Assembly (NCBI GenBank): GCA_023422975.1
Contig: JAFAGF010000149.1
Coordinates: forward strand, 1 to 18,333
From: Pseudomonadota bacterium
Lineage (GTDB): Bacteria > Pseudomonadota > Gammaproteobacteria > Burkholderiales > Burkholderiaceae_C
DNA length: 18,333 nt
Direction: 5' to 3'
Below are positions 1 through 7,044 of the stretch, piece by piece. Made by a program: the position numbers and the translations under genes. Under the pieces are notes generated by a model. That model was given only the letters and a program-made list of their open reading frames with translations. It was not told where the DNA came from and made no database searches. Every line of letters starts with the position of its first letter. Position 1 is the stretch's first letter.

Positions 1-503
1 GGCGCATCCACACCAGCGCAGCCACGGTGGCGGTGATGCCCGAGCCAGACGAGGCCGAGGCGATCACGCTCAACCCGGCCGATTTGCGCATCGACACCTT
101 CCGCGCCAGCGGCGCCGGCGGCCAGCACATCAACAAGACCGACTCGGCCGTGCGCGTGGTCCACCTGCCCACCGGCATCGTGGCCGAATGCCAGGATGGC
201 CGCAGCCAGCACAGCAACAAGGCCAAGGCGCTGCAGGTGCTGCAGGCGCGCATCCAGGAAAAGGAGCGCAGCGAACGCGCCGCCAAGGAAGCCGCCCAGC
301 GCAAGGGCCTGATCGGCAGCGGCGACCGCTCCGACCGCATCCGTACCTACAACTTCCCCCAGGGCCGGCTCACCGACCACCGCATCAACCTCACGCTCTA
401 CAAGCTGCTGTATGTGATGGAAGGCGATCTCGGCGATGTGCTGCAGGCGCTGCAGCATGCGCGCGAGGCCGAACAGCTGGCCGAACTGGAAGTCAACGCA
501 TGA
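1..503 (+). CDS. prfA: Peptide chain release factor 1 (3' part, 5' end outside window)
   Basis: Release factor 1 reads UAA and UAG stop codons in the ribosomal A site and triggers hydrolysis of peptidyl-tRNA. Only the C-terminal part is present. The frame is open from base 3 and begins [14 protein letters not shown], the stretch just before the catalytic domain in RF1. The catalytic GGQ loop is visible as [18 protein letters not shown], followed by the conserved basic region with [12 protein letters not shown] and the C-terminal helix. The stop codon TGA (501-503) overlaps the ATG of prmC. PrmC methylates the GGQ glutamine, so enzyme and substrate genes are translationally coupled. The GTG and ATG codons near the left edge are internal, not starts. 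RF1 rather than RF2 is inferred from the sequence style and the prmC linkage; the stop-codon recognition motif lies outside the window. Confidence 0.96.
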   Translation, partial: RIHTSAATVAVMPEPDEAEAITLNPADLRIDTFRASGAGGQHINKTDSAVRVVHLPTGIVAECQDGRSQHSNKAKALQVLQARIQEKERSERAAKEAAQRKGLIGSGDRSDRIRTYNFPQGRLTDHRINLTLYKLLYVMEGDLGDVLQALQHAREAEQLAELEVNA

Positions 504-1339
504 CGCTGCAGCAAGCCCTGCACCAGGCCCGGCAGGCGGGACTCGAGCGCATCGACGCCCAGTTGCTGCTGCTGCATGTGCTGGGCCGTCCCGAAGCCGG
601 TCGTGCCTGGTTGTTGACCCACGCCACCGATGCCCTGCCCCCCGCGCAGCAGCAGGCATTCGATGCGCTCTGCGCACGCCGCCTCGCGGGTGAACCCGTG
701 GCCTATCTCACGGGCCGCAAGGAGTTCTACGGTCTCGCGCTCCAGGTCGATGCGCGTGTGCTCGACCCGCGCCCCGACACGGAAACGCTGGTCGACTGGG
801 CGCTGGAAGTGCTGGGCGACTGGCCCGCGCCGCGCATTGTCGACCTTGGCACGGGCAGCGGCGCGATTGCGCTGGCGCTGCAGCATGAACGTCCCGACGC
901 GCAGGTCTGGGCGGTGGATGCCAGCGCCGATGCGCTGGATGTGGCGCGCGCGAATGCCCAGCGACTGGACCTGGACGTTCGGTTTGCCCTCGGCTCCTGG
1001 CTGGAAGCGCTCGCCCCCGCGCAGGTTTTTGACATGATCGTCACCAACCCCCCTTATATTGCCGCCAACGATCCCCATCTGACCCACCTGACGCACGAAC
1101 CCCTGTCGGCTTTGGCCAGCGGCAGCGATGGCCTGGACGATATCCGTGCCATCGTCGAGCAGGCCCCTGCGCGCCTCGCATCCGGTGGCTGGCTGCTGAT
1201 CGAGCATGGCTGGGACCAGGCGCCGGCGGTGCAGCGTCTGCTGCAAACTGCGGGTTTTGCGCAGGTGCAAAGCCGCAACGATCTGGCGGGCATTGCCCGT
1301 TGTACCGGCGGGTGCATGACGGATCTGGACAGACAGTGA
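500..1339 (+). CDS. prmC: Release factor glutamine methyltransferase (279 aa)
   Basis: PrmC (HemK) is a cytoplasmic SAM-dependent methyltransferase that N5-methylates the glutamine of the GGQ motif in RF1 and RF2, improving termination. The N-terminal helical domain spans roughly residues 1-75. The family motif [10 protein letters not shown] (91-100) is present, then the SAM-binding loop [13 protein letters not shown] (115-127) and the catalytic NPPY motif (183-186). Length matches the family (about 280 aa). The start at 500 is chosen because its ATG overlaps the prfA stop as ATGA; a longer reading of the frame back to 188 lies inside prfA and is spurious. The C-terminus ends [13 protein letters not shown]. 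There is no separate promoter, so it is co-transcribed with prfA. Confidence 0.96.
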   Translation: MTLQQALHQARQAGLERIDAQLLLLHVLGRPEAGRAWLLTHATDALPPAQQQAFDALCARRLAGEPVAYLTGRKEFYGLALQVDARVLDPRPDTETLVDWALEVLGDWPAPRIVDLGTGSGAIALALQHERPDAQVWAVDASADALDVARANAQRLDLDVRFALGSWLEALAPAQVFDMIVTNPPYIAANDPHLTHLTHEPLSALASGSDGLDDIRAIVEQAPARLASGGWLLIEHGWDQAPAVQRLLQTAGFAQVQSRNDLAGIARCTGGCMTDLDRQ

Positions 1340-1345
1340 AATAAT
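1316..1345 (+). promoter_or_regulatory. Weak candidate promoter for grxD inside the prmC 3' end
   Basis: ATGACG (1316-1321) and AATAAT (1340-1345) stand 18 bases apart and partly fit a sigma-70 -35/-10 pair. They overlap the last prmC codons and lie about 50 bases before the grxD start. This is pattern matching only; read-through from prfA-prmC is an equally good explanation for grxD expression. Confidence 0.22.
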
Positions 1346-1395
1346 CCCGGGTGTACCCATGCCGCACGCGCGGCCGCCCACTTTTGGAGCCAACC

Positions 1396-1719
1396 ATGAG
1401 CACTACCCACCAACGCATCGACGAACTCGTCAAGACCAACGACATCCTGCTGTTCATGAAGGGCAACGCCAGTTTCCCCCAGTGCGGCTTCTCCGGCCGC
1501 GCGCTGCAGATCCTCAAGGCCTGCGGCGTGGACACCAAGACCATCGCCACCGTCAATGTGCTCGAAGACCAGGAGATCCGCCAGAGCATCAAGGAATACA
1601 GCCAGTGGCCGACCATTCCCCAGCTCTACGTGAAGGGCGAGTTCATCGGCGGCGCGGACATCATGATGGAGATGTACGAATCGGGCGAGTTGCAACAAGT
1701 GATCAACGGCGAAGCCTGA
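1396..1719 (+). CDS. grxD: Monothiol glutaredoxin, Grx4 type (107 aa)
   Basis: Monothiol glutaredoxins of the Grx4 class bind and transfer [2Fe-2S] clusters with glutathione and take part in iron-sulfur protein maturation in the cytoplasm. The signature CGFS active site is visible in FPQCGFSGRA, preceded by ILLFMKGN. Further on come the cis-proline WPTIPQLYVKGEFIGGADI segment, which binds glutathione, and a C-terminal helix. Length is typical for the single-domain form (about 105-115 aa). The start at 1396 (MSTTHQRIDELV) is chosen over an in-frame ATG at 1351 because homologues start here and a purine-rich TGGAGC lies 6 bases upstream. It follows prmC by 56 bases and is closed by a strong terminator. 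Confidence 0.95.
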   Translation: MSTTHQRIDELVKTNDILLFMKGNASFPQCGFSGRALQILKACGVDTKTIATVNVLEDQEIRQSIKEYSQWPTIPQLYVKGEFIGGADIMMEMYESGELQQVINGEA

Positions 1720-1797
1720 TCACCCCCGCATATGCACACCTTGGGACCACTGCCAACCCCAATGACCAGTTTGGCTGGCACGGCCCCTGCTTTATCC

Positions 1798-1823
1798 AAA
1801 ACCGCCCCGATGGGCGGTTTTTT
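1798..1823 (+). terminator. Intrinsic terminator after grxD
   Basis: AAAACCGCCC (1798-1807) pairs perfectly with GGGCGGTTTT (1812-1821) around a CGAT loop, giving a 10-bp stem followed by further T residues. It lies 78 bases after the grxD stop and ends the prfA-prmC-grxD transcript. It also separates that unit from the leader of the downstream transporter. Confidence 0.9.
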
Positions 1824-1861
1824 CGTTCTCGGCCGCAGGGCAGCGGTACGAGGCAATCCTG

Positions 1862-1911
1862 ATGCCCGCATGCGAAGGAGGCATGCACAATGGTGACATT
1901 CGGCCGTCACC
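1862..1911 (+). promoter_or_regulatory. Structured leader with an ideal Shine-Dalgarno, upstream of the PaeA-like gene
   Basis: A full AAGGAGG Shine-Dalgarno sits at 1875-1881. It lies largely in the loop of an inverted repeat, GCATGC (1868-1873) and GCATGC (1881-1886). An alternative pairing, ATGCC (1862-1866) with GGCAT (1880-1884), would occupy its last two G residues. A second hairpin follows: GGTGAC (1892-1897) with GTCACC (1906-1911), loop of 8. The SD is 8 bases before the ATG at 1890 but 47 bases before the transporter ATG at 1929, so it serves the short ORF first. The pairings are read directly; any regulatory role is inference. Confidence 0.45.
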
Positions 1912-1925
1912 TGCCATCCCATTGA
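1890..1925 (+). CDS. Possible 11-aa leader peptide upstream of the PaeA-like transporter
   Basis: ATG at 1890 opens an 11-codon frame reading MVTFGRHLPSH, ending with TGA at 1923-1925. It has the best ribosome binding site in the local region (AAGGAGG, spacing 8). Its stop lies three bases before the transporter ATG at 1929, and that ATG has no recognisable Shine-Dalgarno of its own. This geometry suits translational coupling, with ribosomes terminating on the leader and re-initiating on the transporter. The leader is in frame with the transporter but separated by the stop, so it is not a missed N-terminus. No homologue is recognised and the peptide may be fortuitous. Confidence 0.4.
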   Translation: MVTFGRHLPSH

Positions 1926-1928
1926 CTT

Positions 1929-3428
1929 ATGACGCTCACCCAAAGCCTGCTCATCATTGCGCTGCTGATTGCTGCCAGCGCCTTCGTAGCCGTGGCCGAG
2001 ATTTCCTTGGCCGCTTCCCGCCGTCTGCGTCTGCGACAGATGGCGGACGAAGGCGACCCCCGTGCAGACAAAGCCATCCAGCTGCAAGAGCAACCCGGCG
2101 ACTACTTCACCGTGGTGCAAGTCGGTCAAAACGCGATCGCCATTTTGGGCGGTATCGTGGGTGAAAGCGCCTTAAGCACCACGCTGGCAGGTATCTTGGC
2201 CTGGTGGATGCCAGAAAACACGGCGCAGCACCTGGGCTCGGTGCTGTCCTTTTTTGTCATCACCTCGTTGTTCATCTTGTTTGCCGACTTGCTGCCCCGC
2301 CGCCTGAGCATGGTGGAGCCCGAGTATCTGCTGCTGCGCGTGCTGCGCCCCATGCAGCTGTGCATCACCTTTTTCAAGCCGGTGGTGTGGTTCTATGGCC
2401 GCCTGACGGACGCCATCATCCGCGTGCTGGGCCTGCCCGACAAGCGCGATGAACAGATCACCTCGGACGACATTCTGGCCATGACCGAGGCCGGTGCCCG
2501 CGCCGGTGTGCTGGCCGAGCGCGAGCAGCAAGCCATTGCCAACATCTTTGAGCTGGACACGCGCACCGTGGCCTCGGCCATGACGCAGCGCGATCGCATT
2601 GCCTACTTTCTGCGCGATGACCCCGACCACGTGATCCGTGCGCGCATTGCGGAAGAGCCCTTCTCCACCTACCCCGTGTGCGATGGCGACATCGACCACA
2701 TCGTGGGCTATGTGGATGCCAAGGACCTGTTCCAGCGCGTGCTGAACAACCAGCCCATCTCGCTCAAAGACGACAGCCTGATTCGCAAAATTCTGATGGT
2801 GCCGGACAAGTTGACACTGGCCGAAGTGCTGGACCAGTTCCAGCAAGCCCACGAAGACTTTGCAGCCATCTTGAACGAATACAGCTTGGTCGTCGGTGTG
2901 GTCACGCTGAATGATGTCATGAGCACGGTGATGGGTGATCTGGTCTCTCCGGACGATGAGGAACAAATCATCCAGCGCGATGAAAACTCGTGGCTGATCG
3001 ACGGTATTACCCCCATTGATGATGTGATGCGCGTGCTGGATCTGGAAGAGTTGCCCAACGAAGAGGAATACGAAACGCTGGCGGGATTCCTCATGGTCAT
3101 GCTGCGCCGTGTGCCACGCCGCACCGACAGCGTGAACTGGGATGGCTACCGCTTTGAGGTGATGGACGTGGACAGCTACCGCATCGACCAGGTGCTGGTC
3201 ACACGCATGCAAGATGGAGAGACACCCGCACCGCACCACCCTGCGTCCACCTTGTCTGCCGTGGCAGCGGTTGCGGCGACCGGCCCCGCCGCACATGCCG
3301 CTGCACCCGCAGGGGCAGAAGCTGCCACCCATGCACCGGCTGCAGCTGTAACCACAGCTGCGACAGCGACTCCACCACAGCCGCCTCAGGCCGCAGCTTC
3401 GCCCAGCGAAACCCCCAGCGTGCCTTAA
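1929..3428 (+). CDS. CNNM/CBS-domain inner-membrane transporter, YtfL/PaeA-like (499 aa)
   Basis: This belongs to the HlyC/CorC (CNNM) family. From memory it resembles E. coli YtfL along nearly its full length, including SEISLAASR-, FFTVVQ-, AILGGIVG-, LIDGxTPIDDVMRVLD- and RIDQLLVTR-like segments. YtfL has been reported to be a putrescine/cadaverine exporter and named PaeA. The N-terminal CNNM membrane domain covers about residues 1-170 with hydrophobic helices near 5-23, 62-92 and 103-122. The CBS pair covers about 210-335 (DHIVGYVDAKDL, SLVVGVVTLNDVM), and the CorC_HlyC domain about 345-428. Residues 430-499 form an Ala/Pro/Thr-rich, probably disordered tail beyond the usual end. The start has no clear SD and sits 3 bases after a short leader ORF. 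Polyamine export is inferred from similarity; ion transport is the alternative. Confidence 0.88.
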   Translation: MTLTQSLLIIALLIAASAFVAVAEISLAASRRLRLRQMADEGDPRADKAIQLQEQPGDYFTVVQVGQNAIAILGGIVGESALSTTLAGILAWWMPENTAQHLGSVLSFFVITSLFILFADLLPRRLSMVEPEYLLLRVLRPMQLCITFFKPVVWFYGRLTDAIIRVLGLPDKRDEQITSDDILAMTEAGARAGVLAEREQQAIANIFELDTRTVASAMTQRDRIAYFLRDDPDHVIRARIAEEPFSTYPVCDGDIDHIVGYVDAKDLFQRVLNNQPISLKDDSLIRKILMVPDKLTLAEVLDQFQQAHEDFAAILNEYSLVVGVVTLNDVMSTVMGDLVSPDDEEQIIQRDENSWLIDGITPIDDVMRVLDLEELPNEEEYETLAGFLMVMLRRVPRRTDSVNWDGYRFEVMDVDSYRIDQVLVTRMQDGETPAPHHPASTLSAVAAVAATGPAAHAAAPAGAEAATHAPAAAVTTAATATPPQPPQAAASPSETPSVP

Positions 3429-3446
3429 GCAACGCCCAGCAGCTAT

Positions 3447-3542
3447 TAAAAAACAGAGCTGATTGCGCTGACAGAAAAAGGGATTCAGAGGTAAAACACT
3501 CTGAATCCCTTTGTTTTTAAGCGCCAGAAGCTCCTATTTTTA
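3447..3542. repeat. Composite palindromic intergenic repeat, copy A
   Basis: Outer arms 3447-3469 and 3520-3542 are inverted copies matching at 17 of 23 positions, with shared cores TAAAAA, GAGCT and GCGCT. Between them lies a perfect 14-bp stem, AAAGGGATTCAGAG (3477-3490) with CTCTGAATCCCTTT (3499-3512). Copy C at 17013-17104 has the same layout and shares AAAAAGGGATT and AATCCCTTT followed by TTTTTAAGCGC. A lone arm-like string ATAGCTACGCGC occurs at 3567-3578 and may be a decayed extra arm. It lies between the convergent transporter and transglycosylase genes. Confidence 0.7.
3477..3518. terminator. Bidirectional intrinsic terminator inside repeat copy A
   Basis: A 14-bp perfect stem (3477-3490 with 3499-3512, loop of 8) is followed on the plus strand by GTTTTT and on the minus strand by a TTTTT run from 3475-3479. 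It can end the transporter transcript from the left and the lytic transglycosylase transcript from the right. The latter would carry a 3' untranslated tail of about 190 bases. Confidence 0.85.
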
Positions 3543-3699
3543 AGCGGTTCGCTCTGCTACCCTGCGATAGCTACGCGCCGCCGCTACCAAGCACCGCAGC
3601 ACGCACGCAGCCGGTACATCGAAGATTGCAGATGCAAACCGTGTGCAACGCCGCCAGCAGTGCTCCGCCACAACGCAGCAAAGGTGGCAGACGCAGCCC
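3543..3699. other. Non-coding stretch after the transglycosylase gene
   Basis: Apart from the arm-like string at 3567-3578, I see no gene, terminator or clear motif here. The open frames that cross it are continuations of shadows from the transglycosylase gene. Confidence 0.5.
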
Positions 3700-4350
3700 T
3701 CAGGCTTTGCGCGGTGCATTGGGGTCGAACAGCCACTGCTTTTGCGCCCCCAGCACCAGATTCGGGTACTTGTCTTTGCCACGGCTGCCGTTGTAACGCC
3801 CCAGCGCCATGAACAGATCACCCCGTTCACGCTCCAGATAGTGGCGCAAGATCACGCAGCCAAAGCGCAGATTGGTCTGCATGTGAAACAGCTTACCCGC
3901 ATCCCCATCGCCAATCACCCGCGTCCAAAACGGCATGATCTGCATATAGCCCCGTGCCCCGGCTACCGACACCGCAAACTTGCGGAAACCACTTTCCACC
4001 TGGATCAGCCCCAGCACCAGCGACACCTCCAGCCCCGCACGCTTGGCCTCGTACCACACCGTCTGCAAAAAGTCGCGGCGCACTTCCCAGTCGGGCATAC
4101 GGCGGTGCAATTTGTCGCTCATGGTGGTCAGCCAGCGCAGGTATGCCATGCGCGCATCGGTCGACACAAACACCGGCTCGGGCGGTGCCAAATCCCCCAC
4201 GGCAGCACTCAAGGCACTGCGCACCGAATCGGCCAGCGGCTCTTCCAGCTGCGCACCAGCCCACGCAGGCACGGCCATGCTGGCCGCGCAGGCAGACAGC
4301 GCCCCCAGCCATTGGCGGCGCGTAACAACGTGGACTGGAACTTCCCTCAT
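3700..4350 (-). CDS. Exported lytic transglycosylase, SLT domain (216 aa)
   Basis: Lytic transglycosylases cleave the MurNAc-GlcNAc bond of peptidoglycan in the periplasm, leaving 1,6-anhydroMurNAc. The SLT (family 1) fold is recognised from GLIQVESGFRKFAVS (catalytic Glu119), ARGYMQIMPFWTRVIG (131-147) and ALGRYNGSRG (182-191), the three usual motifs. The N-terminus has a twin-arginine-like signal, TRRQWLG (10-16), then a hydrophobic stretch and likely cleavage near AWAGA (29-33). The Tat assignment is inference; Sec export is possible. The start at 4350 is chosen because it places this signal correctly; the same frame runs on upstream into proS without a credible start. The gene lies downstream of proS on the same strand but after its terminator. 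The specific subfamily and gene symbol are not recognised. Confidence 0.88.
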   Translation of the reverse strand: MREVPVHVVTRRQWLGALSACAASMAVPAWAGAQLEEPLADSVRSALSAAVGDLAPPEPVFVSTDARMAYLRWLTTMSDKLHRRMPDWEVRRDFLQTVWYEAKRAGLEVSLVLGLIQVESGFRKFAVSVAGARGYMQIMPFWTRVIGDGDAGKLFHMQTNLRFGCVILRHYLERERGDLFMALGRYNGSRGKDKYPNLVLGAQKQWLFDPNAPRKA

Positions 4351-4419
4351 GCGGTAACTGGATTGTTTTTGAAATGCAGCACCTCGCAGTGTGGCCCAGT
4401 TCTGCGCCACCATCAATGC

Positions 4420-4444
4420 AAAAAGGCAGCCTGGGCTGCCTTTT
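4420..4444 (-). terminator. Intrinsic terminator after proS
   Basis: AAAAGGCAGC (4421-4430) pairs with GCTGCCTTTT (4435-4444) around a four-base loop, a perfect 10-bp stem. On the minus strand it ends in a run of five T residues, 19 bases after the proS stop. It lies between proS and the transglycosylase gene, so the latter needs read-through or its own promoter. Confidence 0.85.
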
Positions 4445-4463
4445 GTGCGTATGCAGGGCCGTA

Positions 4464-6206
4464 TTACAAGCCCAGCTTGGCCTTCAGATGGGCCAGCACA
4501 TCGGCGGGCGCAATCTTGGTCGCCTCGGTATCGCGGCGGGCCTGGTACTCCACCACACCGTCCTTCAGACCGCGGTCGCCCAGCACCACGCGGTGGGGCA
4601 CGCCAATCAGCTCCCAGTCGGCCAGCATGGCACCTGGGCGCTCGTCGCGGTCGTCCAAGATCACGTCCACGCCCAGCGCCAGCAGCGCTTCGTACAGCTT
4701 GAAGGCTTCTTCCTTCACCGCTTCGCTGCGGCCCATGCCGATGGGGCAAATCACCACGGTGAACGGCGCAATCGCGTCGGGCCAGATCATGCCGCGCTCG
4801 TCGTGGTTCTGCTCCACGGCAGCAGCAGGCAGGCGCGTCACGCCAATGCCGTAGCAACCCATTTCAAAGTGCTGGGGCTTGCCGTTGTCACCCAGGAAGG
4901 TGGCATTCATGGCCTGCGAATACTTGGTGCCCAGATAGAACACGTGGCCAATTTCAATGCCGCGCTCAATCGCCAGCTCACCCGCGCCGTCCGGCGACTT
5001 ATCGCCCGCCACCACGTTGCGCAAATCGGCCACCACGGTGGGCTCTGGCAGGTCACGGCCAAAGTTCACGCCAGTGATGTGGAAGTCTTCCTCGTTGGCG
5101 CCGCACACCCAGTCGGCCATCACGGCCACATCGCGGTCCACCACGATGTTCACAGGCAGCTTCAAGCCAATAGGACCCAGATAGCCGGGCTTGCTGCCAA
5201 AGTGCGCTTCAATCTCGGGCACGGTGGCAAAACGGAAGCCAGCCAAACCATCCACCTTGCTGACCTTGATTTCGTTCATCTCATGGTCGCCACGCAGCAA
5301 CAGCAACCAGACTTGGGTTTTGACGATTTCACCGGCTTCGTTGGTGGTGTCGGTGGCCAGCACCAACGACTTCACGGTGTTTTTCAGGGGCAACCCCAAC
5401 TGCTCGGCCACGGCTTCGCAGGTGCTGTTGCCGGGCGTCGCCACCTTGGTCATCGCCTGCGCTGCGGCAGGGCGCGCTTGCGTAGGTGCTAGGCTTTCGG
5501 CCTTTTCGATATTGGCGGCGTAATCGCTGTTGGGGCAGTAGACGATGGCGTCTTCACCGGTCGACGCGATCACCTGGAATTCTTCACTCAGATCACCACC
5601 GATGGCTCCCGAATCCGCCCGCACCGCACGGTATTGCAAGCCGAAGCGGTCAAAAATGCGCTTGTAGGCTTCGCGCATGGTCTGGTAGCTGATTTGGGCG
5701 CTGTCGCGGTCCTTGTCGAAGGAATACGCGTCTTTCATGATGAACTCGCGGCCACGCATCAGACCAAAGCGGGGGCGGCGTTCGTCGCGGAACTTGGTCT
5801 GGATCTGGTAGATGTTCTTGGGCAGCTGCTTGTAGCTCTTGAACTCCTGGCGGGCGATATCGGTCACCACTTCTTCGGAAGTAGGTTGCACGATGAAATC
5901 GCGGCCATGGCGGTCCTGAATGCGCAGCAACTCGGGGCCCATCTTCTCAAAGCGGCCGGTTTCCTGCCACAGCTCAGCCGGCTGCACCACAGGCATGGTG
6001 ACTTCAATGGCACCGGCACGGTTCATTTCTTCGCGCACGATAGCCTCGACCTTGCGGATCACGCGCAGACCCATGGGCATGTAGTTGTAGATGCCAGCAC
6101 CCAACTTTTTGATCATGCCAGCCCGCGTCATGAGCTTGTGGCTGACCACTTCGGCATCGGCCGGAGCTTCTTTGAGGGTGGAGATGAGAAATTGGGATGC
6201 TTTCAT
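4464..6206 (-). CDS. proS: Prolyl-tRNA synthetase with editing domain (580 aa)
   Basis: ProS is a class II aminoacyl-tRNA synthetase that charges tRNA-Pro in the cytoplasm. It is the bacterial type with an inserted editing domain that clears Ala-tRNA-Pro. The N-terminus reads [15 protein letters not shown]. Motif 2 lies in [19 protein letters not shown] (about 137-155). The INS/YbaK-like insertion runs from about residue 225 to 405, including [14 protein letters not shown]. Motif 3 is seen in [10 protein letters not shown] (about 447-457), followed by the anticodon-binding domain to the C-terminus [10 protein letters not shown]. Length fits the family (about 570-580). The start is fixed by the conserved N-terminus although the upstream bases are a C run and show no Shine-Dalgarno. 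It is divergent from rppH with 92 bases between starts. Confidence 0.97.
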   Translation of the reverse strand: MKASQFLISTLKEAPADAEVVSHKLMTRAGMIKKLGAGIYNYMPMGLRVIRKVEAIVREEMNRAGAIEVTMPVVQPAELWQETGRFEKMGPELLRIQDRHGRDFIVQPTSEEVVTDIARQEFKSYKQLPKNIYQIQTKFRDERRPRFGLMRGREFIMKDAYSFDKDRDSAQISYQTMREAYKRIFDRFGLQYRAVRADSGAIGGDLSEEFQVIASTGEDAIVYCPNSDYAANIEKAESLAPTQARPAAAQAMTKVATPGNSTCEAVAEQLGLPLKNTVKSLVLATDTTNEAGEIVKTQVWLLLLRGDHEMNEIKVSKVDGLAGFRFATVPEIEAHFGSKPGYLGPIGLKLPVNIVVDRDVAVMADWVCGANEEDFHITGVNFGRDLPEPTVVADLRNVVAGDKSPDGAGELAIERGIEIGHVFYLGTKYSQAMNATFLGDNGKPQHFEMGCYGIGVTRLPAAAVEQNHDERGMIWPDAIAPFTVVICPIGMGRSEAVKEEAFKLYEALLALGVDVILDDRDERPGAMLADWELIGVPHRVVLGDRGLKDGVVEYQARRDTEATKIAPADVLAHLKAKLGL

Positions 6207-6240
6207 GGGGGGAAACTAGGCGGGATAAAGCTGCGACAGT

Positions 6241-6269
6241 TTGGCTGGGCACACACTGCCGTGCATAAT
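6241..6269 (+). promoter_or_regulatory. Sigma-70-like promoter for rppH
   Basis: TTGGCT (6241-6246) and CATAAT (6264-6269) are 17 bases apart, a good -35/-10 pair with optimal spacing. It would start transcription near 6276, giving a leader of about 22 bases before the rppH ATG at 6299. A TTGGGG Shine-Dalgarno-like element lies 8 bases before that ATG. Confidence 0.5.
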
Positions 6270-6298
6270 GAACGCAATATATAAATTGGGGTTCGATT

Positions 6299-6961
6299 AT
6301 GCTTGACCGGGACGGATTTCGCCCGAACGTCGGCATCATCCTGCTCAACCAGAAGAACCAGGTGTTCTGGGGCAAACGAATTCGTACCCACAGCTGGCAG
6401 TTTCCGCAAGGCGGCATTGATCGGGGCGAAACCCCTGAACAAGCCATGTTCCGGGAATTGCATGAAGAAGTGGGTCTCATGCCCAACCACGTTCGCGTGG
6501 TCGCAAGAACAAGGGACTGGTTGCGCTACGAGGTGCCAGATCGTTACATACGCCGTGATGCGCGTGGTCATTACAAGGGGCAAAAGCAGATCTGGTTTTT
6601 ACTCCAGCTGCTCGGCCAGGACTGGGACTTGAACCTGCGCGCCACCGATCACCCAGAGTTCGATGCATGGCGCTGGAACGATTACTGGGTGCCACTGGAT
6701 GTGGTGGTGGAGTTCAAGCGTGGCGTCTATGAAATGGCGCTCACGGAACTGGCCCGCTACGTCCCCCGCGGCGAGCAACAGCGCAACCGCTATCTGCGCA
6801 GCGGCATGCGGCCACGCGATGGACAAGACCCCGCCGCACTGCCTTCGCCACGGCCTGCACCCACTTTGCGCAGTCATGGCTTGATTCAAAACCCCGGCAT
6901 GGAACTCCCTCCCGGCGCCAGTTTTGACCCTGATCCGCAAAACGGTGCTCATAACCGCTGA
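6299..6961 (+). CDS. rppH: RNA pyrophosphohydrolase, Nudix family (220 aa)
   Basis: RppH removes pyrophosphate from the 5' triphosphate (or diphosphate) end of mRNA in the cytoplasm, opening it to RNase E decay. The protein begins [17 protein letters not shown], the family N-terminus, followed by [17 protein letters not shown]. The Nudix box spans residues 38-60, with Glu44, Arg52-Glu53 and Glu56-Glu57 in the right positions. Conserved [21 protein letters not shown] and EFDAWRW segments follow. The catalytic core ends near residue 160; about 60 further residues, rich in Pro and Arg, extend beyond the E. coli length (about 176). The gene is divergent from proS and convergent with proB, with a shared terminator. 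Confidence 0.95.
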   Translation: MLDRDGFRPNVGIILLNQKNQVFWGKRIRTHSWQFPQGGIDRGETPEQAMFRELHEEVGLMPNHVRVVARTRDWLRYEVPDRYIRRDARGHYKGQKQIWFLLQLLGQDWDLNLRATDHPEFDAWRWNDYWVPLDVVVEFKRGVYEMALTELARYVPRGEQQRNRYLRSGMRPRDGQDPAALPSPRPAPTLRSHGLIQNPGMELPPGASFDPDPQNGAHNR

Positions 6962-6964
6962 ATC

Positions 6965-7002
6965 AAAAAATCCCGCTGGCTTGATGCACAGCGGGATTTT
7001 TT
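6965..7002. terminator. Bidirectional terminator between rppH and proB
   Basis: AAAAAATCCCGCTG (6965-6978) pairs perfectly with CAGCGGGATTTTTT (6989-7002) around a 10-base loop. The symmetric A and T runs give a T tract on both strands. It starts 4 bases after the rppH stop and 43 bases after the proB stop, and serves both genes. Confidence 0.92.
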
Positions 7003-7044
7003 ATGGAGGCAAGCCGGCTTGATGCGCCCTGATTGCTTATCGCC

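Noticed and set aside
398..1393. 331-codon open frame on the minus strand across prmC
   Set aside because: It is a GC-rich shadow of prfA/prmC with no recognisable domain; prmC on the plus strand has all family motifs.
2172..3332. 386-codon open frame on the minus strand across the transporter
   Set aside because: Its His/Gln/Gly-rich composition is typical of an antisense shadow, and the plus-strand transporter is clearly conserved.
4351..4857. 169-codon upstream extension of the transglycosylase frame into proS
   Set aside because: It overlaps proS in another frame and would bury the export signal; the ATG at 4350 fits a secreted enzyme.
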